DNA from: Fibrobacter succinogenes
GTDB lineage: Bacteria; Fibrobacterota; Fibrobacteria; Fibrobacterales; Fibrobacteraceae
DNA length: 64,000 nucleotides
NCBI GenBank assembly: GCA_902756345.1
Contig: CACVQR010000002.1
Coordinates: forward strand, 124,001-188,000
Direction of reading: 5' to 3'
This document shows positions 49,384 through 57,597 of the stretch, piece after piece. A program made the translations under genes and the position numbers. The notes under the pieces are model-generated. The model searched no databases, was not told where the DNA came from, and saw nothing but the letters and a program-made list of their open reading frames with translations. How positions within the stretch are numbered: position 1 is the stretch's first letter; every line of letters begins with the position of its first letter.

Positions 49384-49941
49384 ATGCTGAAAAAATATTT
49401 TTTCAAAATTAGCTTTGCCTGCGCAGTGACCGCTTTCTTTGCGGCCTGCTCGACTCCGACCGTTTCCAGCGACGACGATGAAGACCTTTATAGAAGGTCT
49501 TCGGCATCGAAGAAAGGAAAATCATCTTCTAGCGAAGAAGCGACATCATCTTCTAGCGAAACGAAGCAGTCTGTATATGATGCCGTGGTGAAGTCTGGCG
49601 TGTATACCACCAAGGATTCCGTGGCCGCGTACTTGTGCAAGTTCGACAAGTTGCCGAGCAATTATATTACCAAGGACGAAGCGATTGCCCTTGTCGAAGA
49701 AGAAACGGGTAGAGAATTTACGAAGTGGAATTTTAATCCGTGGACCGCCTTTGACTTTATGGTGGGTGGTGACGTCTACAGCAACAGCGAAGGCCTTTTG
49801 CCCAAGGGCTCTTACCACGAAGCCGACGTGGATTACCATGACGACAGCCGCGGAACCAAACGCTTGGTCTATGCGTCGGATTGCGTGATTTACTATACCG
49901 CTGACCATTACAAGACATTCAGCAAGCTGGACATTCGGTAA
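49384..49941 (+). CDS. barnase-family ribonuclease lipoprotein
   Basis: 185 residues. Lipobox FFAAC (Cys22), Ser/Lys linker (about 28-62), then a barnase/binase-type domain (about 64-185). Collinear matches to barnase are KLPSNYITKDEA, GGDVYSNSEGLLP, HEADVDY, KRLVYASDCVIYYTADHYKTFSK. Catalytic counterparts are all present: K89 (barnase K27), E146 (E73), R156 (R83), R160 (R87), H175 (H102), with E-R-R-H spacing identical to barnase. Two extra Cys (C85, C167) could form a disulfide. Predicted: RNA cleavage on the cell surface. No barstar-like inhibitor gene lies nearby. The ATG appears leaderless; the iron alcohol dehydrogenase gene follows after four bases. Confidence 0.9.
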   Translation: MLKKYFFKISFACAVTAFFAACSTPTVSSDDDEDLYRRSSASKKGKSSSSEEATSSSSETKQSVYDAVVKSGVYTTKDSVAAYLCKFDKLPSNYITKDEAIALVEEETGREFTKWNFNPWTAFDFMVGGDVYSNSEGLLPKGSYHEADVDYHDDSRGTKRLVYASDCVIYYTADHYKTFSKLDIR

Positions 49942-49945
49942 TTAT

Positions 49946-51058
49946 ATGCGTTTCTTTGTTCCGACAGATATTTATGTTGAAAAGGACTGCGTGAAAAAAC
50001 ACGCGAATCAATTGCTTGTTGTCGGGACTCGCGCGCTCATTATGACGGGCCGCCATTCTGCAGTGGCGAATGGCTCCTTGAACGATGTTGAAAGCGTCTT
50101 GAATTCCGGCAATATCCCGTTCCAGGTTTTTGACGAAGTCGAAGAAAATCCGTCCACGGATACGGTGCGCAAGGCCGTACAGATGGCGCGGAATTTCAAG
50201 GCTGATTTTGTCATTGGTATTGGGGGAGGCTCCGCTATCGATGCTGCCAAGGCGGTGTCGTTGCTCCTGTTGAATCCTGCCGTCGATGCCGATGACCTTC
50301 ACAAAGCGTCAAGCAGCCCTCTGGATCATGCGCCTGTCGTGGCTGTCCCGACAACGTGTGGAACTGGTTCCGAGGCGACGCCTGTTTCGATCATCACGAA
50401 TCACGGGATTCAACTCAAGAAAAGCATTCCGCATGTGATTTTCCCGGCGCTTGCGCTTGTTGACGGAAAGTATCTTGCCTCGGCAAAGAAACAGTTGATT
50501 GTGAATACCGCTGTCGATGCGCTTTCTCACATGGTCGAAAGCATTCTTAATATCAAGTCGAATGCGTTCAACCGCATGTTCCCGGAATACGGCCTCAAGC
50601 TTTGGGGCGAATGCAAAAGCGCGTTGCTCTCCGATGCCGCTATCGATTCGGGCCTCTATGAAAAGCTCATGCTCACCTCGACTATTGCAGGTATGTCCAT
50701 TGCCCATACAAGTACTTCGGTGCCGCATGGCATGAGCTATGATCTCACACTCCATGCGGGTGTTCCTCACGGACCCGCGGTCGGCTACTTCCTTGCCGCT
50801 TACACTGAGATCTGTGCAAAATTTGTGCCCGAGGACGTTCAGAAAATACTTTCTATTTTAGGGCTTAAGAATATTGAGGAATTTGCGGCGATGCTTCGCA
50901 AACTAATCGGGACTTGTACCATCCCGAGAGCTCTGCGCGACCAGTTTGCCGCGGCCATGAAGAAGAACCGCTCTAAACTGGATCTCGTTCCCGGAGCAAT
51001 CACAGCTGCCGATATCGACTTTATATACGAAAAGTCCTTGGTCGTGGAATCGAACTAA
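49946..51058 (+). CDS. iron-containing alcohol dehydrogenase
   Basis: 370 residues. Nucleotide-binding GIGGGSAIDAAKAV (near 92-105), PTTCGTGSEATPVSII, and metal ligands in NTAVDALSHMVE, SVPHGMSYDLTLH and GVPHGPAVGYF. Reaction: NAD(P)H-dependent interconversion of an aldehyde and alcohol; the substrate cannot be read. Cytoplasmic. Probably cotranscribed with the upstream RNase gene, although no functional link is obvious. Confidence 0.93.
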   Translation: MRFFVPTDIYVEKDCVKKHANQLLVVGTRALIMTGRHSAVANGSLNDVESVLNSGNIPFQVFDEVEENPSTDTVRKAVQMARNFKADFVIGIGGGSAIDAAKAVSLLLLNPAVDADDLHKASSSPLDHAPVVAVPTTCGTGSEATPVSIITNHGIQLKKSIPHVIFPALALVDGKYLASAKKQLIVNTAVDALSHMVESILNIKSNAFNRMFPEYGLKLWGECKSALLSDAAIDSGLYEKLMLTSTIAGMSIAHTSTSVPHGMSYDLTLHAGVPHGPAVGYFLAAYTEICAKFVPEDVQKILSILGLKNIEEFAAMLRKLIGTCTIPRALRDQFAAAMKKNRSKLDLVPGAITAADIDFIYEKSLVVESN

Positions 51059-51085
51059 ACCGTTTTCGAAAAAATAAAGAGGCTT

Positions 51086-51433
51086 CTATTTCTCTAAAAA
51101 GTCAAGGGCCTCGCCGGCCAGTTCCACGCAGCGATTGCAGGGGATAATCTTGTTCGGGCGGATTTCGCTGCACTTGGTAAAATTCTGTGCCCCACGCCTG
51201 AAAAAATCCTCGATGGCATCGGCGTGATCGGGCTGCATCATTTTTGCCGCATAGAGCGCTCCGCAGGCCCCGTTAGGAGCCTTGCCGCCGCCAAAATCAC
51301 GGAACATCTGCGCTGTGGCCGTTGCATCAATCTCGGACTTGCCTGTGGCTCGGGCATAACCATATGCAACCGACATCGCGCAATTACCGCGTTTATCCGC
51401 ATGGAATTTTTTAGAAATTTCTGCAATCGACAT
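51086..51433 (-). CDS. C_GCAxxG_C_C family redox-type protein
   Basis: 115 residues. The family signature is complete: an N-terminal Cys (RGNCAMSVAYGYA), NGACGALYAA and C-terminal Cys residues in FTKCSEI and PCNRCVELA. Members are thought to be small redox-active or metal-linked proteins; the role is not established. ATG 51433 is preceded by AAAGGAA and a TATATT -10 about 25 bases further upstream. Convergent to the alcohol dehydrogenase gene. Confidence 0.88.
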   Translation of the reverse strand: MSIAEISKKFHADKRGNCAMSVAYGYARATGKSEIDATATAQMFRDFGGGKAPNGACGALYAAKMMQPDHADAIEDFFRRGAQNFTKCSEIRPNKIIPCNRCVELAGEALDFLEK

Positions 51434-51521
51434 AAGATGTTCCTTTGTTAAAGACTTCTTAAGTTTAATATATAAAACTTAAAATCAAAGCGTGCAAACA
51501 CCTGGTTGCGAAATTAGAAAG

Positions 51522-51840
51522 CTAATTGCTTTCTTGGAATGTCAAAGGAATCGTGATTGATCCGACATGTTTGGCTTGCGGAAATTTCCACCGGCTCACC
51601 GCTTTTGCGATTTGTTCGTCGAATTCTGGATAGTCCGTAGTTGTAGATTTGACTAGAACATCGCTTACGGTGCCCAGATCACCGATTTCAAGTTTTAGGA
51701 CAATCGTTCCCTTGAAACTCGGCTTATTATTGCGCTCTCGTTTATTTAGATATTTGAGGTAGATCTAGAACGGAGTCCAATTTTGCTGAATCCTCTTGAA
51801 TGGGCCCATCATTGAGGCTTGTTATTTCCAAGATGCTTGC
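51522..51840 (-). pseudogene. remnant of an AgmX/PglI (TonB-like) C-terminal domain gene
   Basis: In one minus-strand frame, bases 51764 down to 51522 encode IYLKYLNKRERNNKPSFKG, then TIVLKLEIGDLGTVSDVLV, KSTTTDYPEFDEQIAKAVSR and WKFPQAKHVGSITIPLTFQE before TAG. This matches the C-terminal domain of AgmX/PglI energy-transducing proteins (YNK/FKG...STT...FD..I...V..WKF...IPLTF). The frame is interrupted upstream by TAG at 51765-51767; a second frame (51767-51840) continues with LNDGPIQEDSAKLDSVLDLP, showing a frameshift. No start codon or signal is visible. It is a decayed copy. Confidence 0.7.
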
Positions 51841-51887
51841 TCAAAAACTTTGCCATGCCTATAATATAAAATGTTTATTCATAGATA

Positions 51888-51920
51888 AAATAAAAAACTC
51901 CGCAAACAATATGCGGAGTT
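51888..51920 (-). terminator. terminator downstream of pgk
   Basis: Stem AACTCCGCA / TGCGGAGTT with a seven-base loop. On the minus strand it is followed by TTTTTTATTTTA. It lies about 185 bases after the pgk stop. Confidence 0.8.
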
Positions 51921-51949
51921 TACAAATCCAGAAATTTGCGCAATCGCAA

Positions 51950-52085
51950 AATTCTAGGCTCGGAAATGCGAACGCAAGCGTTCGCGCTTCACTCGCCTTA
52001 CGAATTTTTGTTCAGTTGCGAGCAGAGCAAGGCCGCAGACCCGAAGCTGTATAAGACATACAGCGAGAGCTCGCGTGACGCAGTA
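51950..52085. other. structured intergenic segment between pgk and its terminator
   Basis: Contains three hairpins within 110 bases: GCGAACGC-AA-GCGTTCGC (51968-51985), GCTGTAT-AAGAC-ATACAGC (52044-52062) and the palindrome CGAGAGCTCG close by. No convincing protein-coding frame is seen. It would be transcribed as the pgk 3' untranslated region and could be a repeat element or small RNA. The stretch 51434-52105 otherwise holds only the promoter of the 51086 gene, the AgmX/PglI remnant and the pgk terminator. Confidence 0.4.
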
Positions 52086-52105
52086 TTGCGAAGTTTATCG
52101 ACGAA

Positions 52106-53362
52106 TTACTTATCCGTGAGGAATGCGACGCCCGGCAAAACCTTCCCTTCGAGCAATTCGAGGGAAGCGCCACCACCCGTAGAGGTGTGGGTCACCTTCT
52201 TGTCGGCGCCGTACTTCTTGGCAGCCGTAGCGGTATCGCCACCACCGATCACGGTGATTGCGCCAGCAGCGGTAGCTTCGACGATAGCGTCGGCCATAGC
52301 CTTGGTGGCCTTTTCGAAGGCTTCGAATTCGAACACGCCTGCAGGGCCGTTCCAGACGATGGTCTTGGCAGACTTGATAGCGTTCACGAAGAGCTTGGTG
52401 GACTCGGCACCCACATCGAGGCCCATCCAGCCAGCCGGAATGCCTTCGGCGTCAGAGACAGCCTTAGTAGCAGCGTCGGCAGCGAACTTGTCGGCAGCGA
52501 TGTAGTCGACCGGGAGGATGATTTCCTTGCCGGCAGCCTTGGCCTTGGCCATCAGATCCGGAACGAGCTTGGCGCCTTCTTCGTCAAACAGAGAAGAACC
52601 GATTTCGATGTTGTTCAGAACCTTCTTGAAGGTGAAAGCCATGCCACCGCCGATGATGATCTTGTCGGCCTTGTCGAGGAGGTTGTTGATGAGCTGGATC
52701 TTGTCAGCGACCTTTGCACCGCCGAGGATGGCGAGGAACGGACGCGGAGGATTGTTGAGCACCTGGTCGAATGCCTTGAGTTCCTTGTTCATGAGGAAAC
52801 CAGCGGCACGCTGCGGGAGTTCAACACCAGTCATGGAAGAGTGGTCGCGGTGAGCGGTACCGAAAGCGTCGTTCACGTAGACGTCAGCGAGCTTGGTGAG
52901 GCTTGCGCGGAAGGCCTTCACGGCTTCCTTGTCGGCCTTTTCCTTAGTTTCGGTGCCATCGGCGTTCTTGATCTTGCGCTTGCCTTCTTCTTCGATGTGG
53001 AAGCGGAGGTTTTCGAGGAGGATGATTTCACCCGGCTTGATAGCGGCGCAGGCAGCTTCGACTTCGGGACCCACGCAGTCGGAGAGGAACTTCACCGGCT
53101 TCTTGATGAGTTCTTCGAGCTTCTTTGCAACCGGAGCGAGCGTGTACTTCATGTTCTTTTCGCCATTCGGACGACCCAGGTGGGAAGCGAGCACGACGGC
53201 TGCACCGTGATCGAGAGCGTACTGGATGGTCGGGAGGGCGGCTTCGATACGCTTGGTGTTGGTGATTTCGCCAGTCACCTTGTCCTGCGGAACGTTGAAG
53301 TCAACACGGATGAACACGCGCTTGCCGGCGAGTTCGAGATCTTCGATAGAAAGCTTTGCCAT
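52106..53362 (-). CDS. pgk: phosphoglycerate kinase
   Basis: 418 residues. Signature blocks: [67 protein letters not shown] and the C-terminal GGGDTATA with [12 protein letters not shown]. It makes ATP from 1,3-bisphosphoglycerate in glycolysis. The leader contains the 19-mer shared with glgP, and TATATTTA lies just upstream at 53401-53408. A long ORF on the other strand is a shadow. The terminator is about 185 bases downstream. Confidence 0.98.
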   Translation of the reverse strand: MAKLSIEDLELAGKRVFIRVDFNVPQDKVTGEITNTKRIEAALPTIQYALDHGAAVVLASHLGRPNGEKNMKYTLAPVAKKLEELIKKPVKFLSDCVGPEVEAACAAIKPGEIILLENLRFHIEEEGKRKIKNADGTETKEKADKEAVKAFRASLTKLADVYVNDAFGTAHRDHSSMTGVELPQRAAGFLMNKELKAFDQVLNNPPRPFLAILGGAKVADKIQLINNLLDKADKIIIGGGMAFTFKKVLNNIEIGSSLFDEEGAKLVPDLMAKAKAAGKEIILPVDYIAADKFAADAATKAVSDAEGIPAGWMGLDVGAESTKLFVNAIKSAKTIVWNGPAGVFEFEAFEKATKAMADAIVEATAAGAITVIGGGDTATAAKKYGADKKVTHTSTGGGASLELLEGKVLPGVAFLTDK

Positions 53363-53376
53363 TGTAGCAATCCTCT

Positions 53377-53408
53377 GTTAGGGTTAAAATTTTACGGGCT
53401 TAAATATA
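53377..53408 (-). promoter_or_regulatory. pgk -10 box and shared 19-base leader element
   Basis: On the minus strand TATATTTA (53401-53408) predicts a transcript start near 53396, immediately followed by GTAAAATTTTAACCCTAAC (53377-53395), then AGAGGA and the ATG. The 19-mer is identical to that in the glgP leader and would form the very 5' end of the mRNA. Confidence 0.6.
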
Positions 53409-53590
53409 GTAAAAAAGAAACCCCTTTGAATTGGTGCCGCTTTGTTGCACGGACTATGTAAATATTGTTAAACATTGGGCTGGAGAGAACATTATGTGCA
53501 CGGCTGTATATTACAAAACAATTATTTTCAGTACCATTATACGCATTTTTTTATATATTTCCATCAAAAATTAGACATTTTGGAGTACAA

Positions 53591-54628
53591 ATGAAACGTT
53601 CACTTTTGATGGTCCTTTGCCTGTCTGTCGTATCCGCTTTCGCAAGCATTTACGATATCGATGAATTTACCGCCAAGGATGCTGGTGTACCCGATGACTA
53701 CATCGTAGCCGAATTCGGTGGCGAACTCAAGGTCGCTCCGGCTGACGAGGTCTCCTCTTTGCAGAGTGGCCGCTTGGTTGTGCGTCAGAAATTTGAAGAC
53801 CCGTTTGGTGAATCTGAAACCTCTTACCAGCTCTACCAGGGTGGTAAAGGCGACCTTTCTTCCATGACTCCGATGACCGCCGAAGGCGTTGACTACTCCA
53901 AGCTCGTTAACGCTAAGCTCTATACTCGCCGCGGTGCCGCTGCCGATAAGGATGTCGAAAAGGTTTACTTCGACGGTAAGGCTGTCTATGCTCCCGGCCT
54001 TTCGACCGCAGTGGTGTATATCGATGGCAAGGCTGTTGAATTGAAGGGCGAAGCTCCTGCTGCCGCTGAAGAAGAAGAGGAAGAAGAATCTGTTGCAGCC
54101 GCTCCTGCCGTTCCGAGCAACCAGGCTGAAGAATGTGACGAATACGATCCGGATTGCGAAGACGACGATGATGAAGACTACAGCAAATACAAGACTTCCG
54201 CTCCGGTTGAAGACGATCGTGACTACGCTGCAAGCGCTGCTGCAAGTGACGTGGGTGACCGTTTCGGTATTGCTGACGAAGTCCGTTTCTGGACGGCCGT
54301 CGGCCTCTCTGCCTTGGCAGTCACTGCCGCCGTGGTTGGAATCATGCAGCACAGCAAGGCTAACGAAGCCAAGGATGCCTACGACAACTTGAGCGGCTTG
54401 AACAGCCAGATCCTGAGCGCTTGCCATGATCCGGGTGAAGCCAACCCGGCCAAGTGCGAAGAAATCATGGCGTCGCAGGTAAGGCAAGAAGCCTGGACCC
54501 TGCGCGATCTCCAGAGAAGAATGGAAGAAGACAAGAAGACGCAGGATTCTTATACGTCTGCCCGTAACATCTGGTTCGGCGTTTCTGCAGCCGCAATCGC
54601 AGGTGCTGTCGTACTCTTCGTATGGTAG
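53591..54628 (+). CDS. hypothetical exported membrane protein
   Basis: 345 residues from ATG 53591 with GGAG upstream; the longer frame from 53465 crosses a TATATTT -10 box and is not used. Signal peptide about 1-19 (SVVSAFA/S). An extracytoplasmic region of about 220 residues contains a Glu/Asp-rich, Ala-rich stretch (about 155-215). Hydrophobic segments lie near 234-252 and at the very C-terminus (about 325-345), separated by a helical hairpin rich in charged residues. No recognised domain; role unknown. It overlaps folB by seven bases. Confidence 0.75.
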   Translation: MKRSLLMVLCLSVVSAFASIYDIDEFTAKDAGVPDDYIVAEFGGELKVAPADEVSSLQSGRLVVRQKFEDPFGESETSYQLYQGGKGDLSSMTPMTAEGVDYSKLVNAKLYTRRGAAADKDVEKVYFDGKAVYAPGLSTAVVYIDGKAVELKGEAPAAAEEEEEEESVAAAPAVPSNQAEECDEYDPDCEDDDDEDYSKYKTSAPVEDDRDYAASAAASDVGDRFGIADEVRFWTAVGLSALAVTAAVVGIMQHSKANEAKDAYDNLSGLNSQILSACHDPGEANPAKCEEIMASQVRQEAWTLRDLQRRMEEDKKTQDSYTSARNIWFGVSAAAIAGAVVLFVW

Positions 54629-54987
54629 TCGAAACCGGAAAAATCACGATTCGTGATTTGGAATTCAACTGCATTATTGGAACGCTCCCTTACGAGCGCG
54701 AAAATATGCAGCCGGTTGTCCTGAATATTTCGGTGTGGCTTGATTTTACTCTTGCCGCCCGAAATGAAGATCTTGCCCATTCTATCGATTATGTGCAACT
54801 AGCTGACGACGTGCAGGATTTTGTCTGCAGGTCGTCTTTCCAGCTAGAAGAAACCTTGGTGCTTGAAACGGCCAAGTATATCTTGAACCACTACCCGAAG
54901 ACGCTTGCCGCAGAAGTCTCTGTCCGTAAGCCGTTGGCAATCCCGCAAAGCGCAGGAGCCGAATCGAGTATCAAGGTGATTCGTTAG
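54622..54987 (+). CDS. folB: dihydroneopterin aldolase
   Basis: 121 residues, standard length. Motifs: IRDLEFNCIIGTLPYERENMQ (split here from VVLNISVWLDF) with the catalytic Glu, and the conserved Lys in VRKPLAIP. It converts dihydroneopterin to hydroxymethyl-dihydropterin in folate synthesis. It overlaps the upstream envelope protein gene by seven bases and meets the comM gene tail-to-tail with a four-base overlap. Confidence 0.92.
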   Translation: MVVETGKITIRDLEFNCIIGTLPYERENMQPVVLNISVWLDFTLAARNEDLAHSIDYVQLADDVQDFVCRSSFQLEETLVLETAKYILNHYPKTLAAEVSVRKPLAIPQSAGAESSIKVIR

Positions 54988-56519
54988 CTTCTGAAGGCGC
55001 GGTAGCGCAGGGCTTCAGAAAGGTCTACAATTTCAACGGAATCGGATTTTCGAAGGTCGGCAATCGTTCTGCCGACCTTTAATAGTCTGTAAAAGCCGCG
55101 GGCGCTGAGCCCCATTCTGTCGGCAGCGTTGATGGCGAACTGTTCGGTTTCTGCCGAAAGCTTGCAGCTCTTCTTGGCAAAGTCCGAAGTCATTTCGGCG
55201 TTCGTCTTGAACGGCGTTCCCTCGAATCGCTTGCGCTGGATTTCCCGGGCGCTACAGATTCGCTTGCGAATCTCGGCCGAAGACTCGGCGGTGCTCTTGC
55301 GGCCAAATTGCGAGGCTTCGACGGGCGGGACGCTCACTTGGATGTCTATGCGGTCGAGGAGCGGGCCGGATATTTTTTCTTGATAGCGCTTGCGAGCCTC
55401 GGGGAGGCACGTGCAGGCGCGTTTCGGGTCCATGGCGTACCCGCAGGGGCAAGGGTTCATGGCCGCTCCCATCATGAACCTCGCGGGCCAAGTGACGGTC
55501 CCGCTAGCGCGACTAATCGAAATTTCACCCTCTTCCATGGGCTCGCGTAAAGCTTCCAGAACGCTGCGGTTGAATTCCGGCAGTTCGTCGAGAAACAGGA
55601 CTCCGTTATGGGCTAGGCTCGCCTCACCCGGCTTTAGCCGGGTGCCACCCCCCACCAGCGACACCATGGAAGCGCTGTGGTGGGGGGTACGGAACGGGCG
55701 AATCATCACGGGCTTGAATTCTTCGGAGTCGCCCGCAGATCTTGCACACGAATGGATTCGGGTCGTTTCGAGAATTTCAAGTTCCGTCATTTCGGGCAGA
55801 ACGCCCGGCAGGCATTTTGCACACAAAGTCTTGCCCGCTCCGGGCGAGCCAACCATAAGGAAGTTGTGGGCGCCAGCGGCAGCGACTTCAAGCGCCCGCT
55901 TTACGCCTTCCATGCCGACCACGTTCTTGAAGTCGGGAATGTCCCGGTCGGCATGCGTTAAATTCATTTGCTCTTTCAATCCGGATGCACGCTGTGCGTA
56001 ATTCTCGGCTCCGGCTTCAATTTTTTCAATGCATTCCATGAGCGTGTCTGCGCAAACATAGCGGATTCCCTCGACAAGCGAGGCTTCTTGCTCGTTGCCT
56101 TTCGGGATTACCAGAATGTCTTTAGACTTTTCGGACAAACTCATTGCAATGGAAAGAACGCCCCGGACAGGCTTCAACAGGCCATCGAGTGAAAGTTCTC
56201 CGACAAAAACGAGGTGTTCCAAGTCGGGTGCTTCAATCTCTTCGGCTGCAGTCAAAAGCCCAAAAGCAAGGGGCAAGTCCAGGGCGCTCCCTTCTTTTCG
56301 CAAATCCGCGGGCGACAGGTTTACCGTCGTGCGAAAACCGGTTACCACTTTGCCTGCGGAACGAATTGCAGAAACAACTCGTTCCCTAGACTCTCTTACG
56401 GCATTGTCTGGCAAACCTACCAAGGTGAATCCAGGCAGCCCCTGCGAAGAGTCGACTTCGACATTGACAGGGACTGCTTTAATTCCAAGCAAGCAATAAG
56501 AGCGGATTCTGCGGAACAT
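54984..56519 (-). CDS. comM: YifB/ComM family Mg-chelatase-like AAA+ ATPase
   Basis: 511 residues, typical length. An N-terminal Lon-like domain (FTLVGLPDNAVRESRERV, NLSPADLRKEGSALDLPLA) is followed by a Mg-chelatase-type AAA+ module with Walker A GSPGAGKTLCAK, Walker B GVLFLDELPEF and RAPFRTPHHSAS-like sensor (PFRTPHHSASMVSLVGGG). The C-terminal domain has RMGLSARGFYRLLKVGRTIADL. ComM is known as a branch-migration helicase in DNA uptake and recombination. Likely cotranscribed with spoVG, which ends eight bases upstream. Confidence 0.94.
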   Translation of the reverse strand: MFRRIRSYCLLGIKAVPVNVEVDSSQGLPGFTLVGLPDNAVRESRERVVSAIRSAGKVVTGFRTTVNLSPADLRKEGSALDLPLAFGLLTAAEEIEAPDLEHLVFVGELSLDGLLKPVRGVLSIAMSLSEKSKDILVIPKGNEQEASLVEGIRYVCADTLMECIEKIEAGAENYAQRASGLKEQMNLTHADRDIPDFKNVVGMEGVKRALEVAAAGAHNFLMVGSPGAGKTLCAKCLPGVLPEMTELEILETTRIHSCARSAGDSEEFKPVMIRPFRTPHHSASMVSLVGGGTRLKPGEASLAHNGVLFLDELPEFNRSVLEALREPMEEGEISISRASGTVTWPARFMMGAAMNPCPCGYAMDPKRACTCLPEARKRYQEKISGPLLDRIDIQVSVPPVEASQFGRKSTAESSAEIRKRICSAREIQRKRFEGTPFKTNAEMTSDFAKKSCKLSAETEQFAINAADRMGLSARGFYRLLKVGRTIADLRKSDSVEIVDLSEALRYRAFRS

Positions 56520-56527
56520 GCTGGCTC

Positions 56528-56857
56528 CTATACGATGGCGGCCTGGTACTTTTCAAGGATGCAGTTTTCGATGTGCTCGCGAAGCTGGCGAGTCACCGGA
56601 TTGCAAATGGAACGGAACGATTCGCCCTTGAAGAACGGATCGACGGGGTAGCCCACGAAGAGTCCGTTTTCGCCATCCATCACGCGCAGCCCGCGGATCA
56701 TGAACTGGTCGTTCAGCACGATCGACGCAATGCCCTTAGTGTGTCCCATGGAAGGGCCTTCCTGGAAGGGGTAGACTTGTACATTGGTGACGGCGAGACA
56801 GTCGAATGCGGAACTTGCCTCGGATTCTTTTTCGGGCATTTTATTTTTTGTTGCCAT
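56528..56857 (-). CDS. spoVG: SpoVG family RNA-binding regulator
   Basis: 109 residues from ATG 56857 with GGAGA upstream; the longer frame from 56899 adds an unsupported stretch. After about 20 charged residues, the SpoVG core is clear: VTNVQVYPFQEG, GIASIVLNDQFMIRGLRVMDGENGLFVGYP, then FRSICNPVTRQLREHIE. SpoVG proteins bind RNA and DNA and regulate diverse processes, including in non-sporulating bacteria. First gene of a probable spoVG-comM unit. Two operator-like palindromes lie between it and the divergent CBM9-like gene. Confidence 0.92.
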   Translation of the reverse strand: MATKNKMPEKESEASSAFDCLAVTNVQVYPFQEGPSMGHTKGIASIVLNDQFMIRGLRVMDGENGLFVGYPVDPFFKGESFRSICNPVTRQLREHIENCILEKYQAAIV

Positions 56858-56987
56858 AAAGGTCTCCTGTTTTATTAGAGTTGTTGCTTTTGTAAGCAAA
56901 CCGCTAAATGCAAATTGCGTGCCAATTATTTGAGGTGGCGAATTCGGCGGAAAATCCCCAATTCCTTAAAAGTACCTATGGCAATTC

Positions 56988-57025
56988 AAGTGATTAATCA
57001 CTGCTTAATCATTGATTAATCACTT
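56988..57025. promoter_or_regulatory. paired palindromic operator candidate
   Basis: Two identical copies of the perfect palindrome TGATTAATCA (56991-57000 and 57013-57022), with centres 22 bases apart (two helical turns), and a half-site TTAATCA between them. It lies in the 183-base gap between the divergent spoVG and CBM9-like genes, 19-50 bases before the latter's ATG. The geometry suggests cooperative binding of a dimeric regulator. Confidence 0.5.
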
Positions 57026-57040
57026 TACTACTTTTTAACC

Positions 57041-57589
57041 ATGCTCTTGAAACCGAATATGAATTGGGCGGCAAACCAAGGGAAAACGCTCCCGACGGTG
57101 CTTGCCGAAGTCGAAATTTCGCCGGATTATTTCACGGTGAATTTTACCGTTGAGGAACCTTCGGACTGTTTCCGTGCCGAAGTAAAAGAAGACAATGGCT
57201 CCAGCTGGGAAGATTCCTGCGTCGAAGTCTTCTTGCAGAACCCGGCGAACCCTGCCGAATATTTCAACTTCGAAACGACTTGCCGCGGCTACTTGCTTGC
57301 GGCCCACGGACCCGATCGTAATTCGCGAGTCAAACTTTCCCAAGAACAAATTAATTCTGTCGTGCGTACCAAGCAATTGGCAAGTGTCGCAGGCAATCTT
57401 GTATGTTGGGGAATGACTGTCCAGATTCCGCCTTCACTCTTTGGTTTGCGGACCTTTGAAGGCGTGACTCTTCGCGGGAATCTTTACAAGTGCGCCGATA
57501 AGTCAAAGACGCCCCATTATCTGAGCGCATTCCCAATAGAAACAGAAAAGCCGGATTTTCACCGGCCTGAATTCTTCCAAGAATTTTAA
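57041..57589 (+). CDS. CBM9-like carbohydrate-binding family protein
   Basis: 182 residues, no signal peptide. Family 9-like carbohydrate-binding fold: WEDSCVEVFLQNPANPAEYFNFETTCRG (in two parts) with the conserved acidic and aromatic residues, then WGMTVQIPPSLFG and LRGNLYKC. Known members bind sugars at chain ends; stand-alone cytoplasmic-looking versions are common in gut bacteria and their role is unclear. No Shine-Dalgarno is seen before ATG 57041 (or ATG 57059). The operator candidate is immediately upstream. Convergent with the thioesterase gene. Confidence 0.8.
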   Translation: MLLKPNMNWAANQGKTLPTVLAEVEISPDYFTVNFTVEEPSDCFRAEVKEDNGSSWEDSCVEVFLQNPANPAEYFNFETTCRGYLLAAHGPDRNSRVKLSQEQINSVVRTKQLASVAGNLVCWGMTVQIPPSLFGLRTFEGVTLRGNLYKCADKSKTPHYLSAFPIETEKPDFHRPEFFQEF

Positions 57590-57597
57590 TTCGGCGG

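Noticed and set aside
49942-51500. Barstar-like immunity gene beside the barnase-type gene
   Set aside because: All frames in this region belong to the alcohol dehydrogenase and the C_GCAxxG_C_C protein or their shadows; none resembles barstar.
51936-52505. 189-codon plus-strand frame overlapping pgk
   Set aside because: It runs from the hairpin-rich intergenic segment into the antisense of pgk and has no family features or ribosome site.
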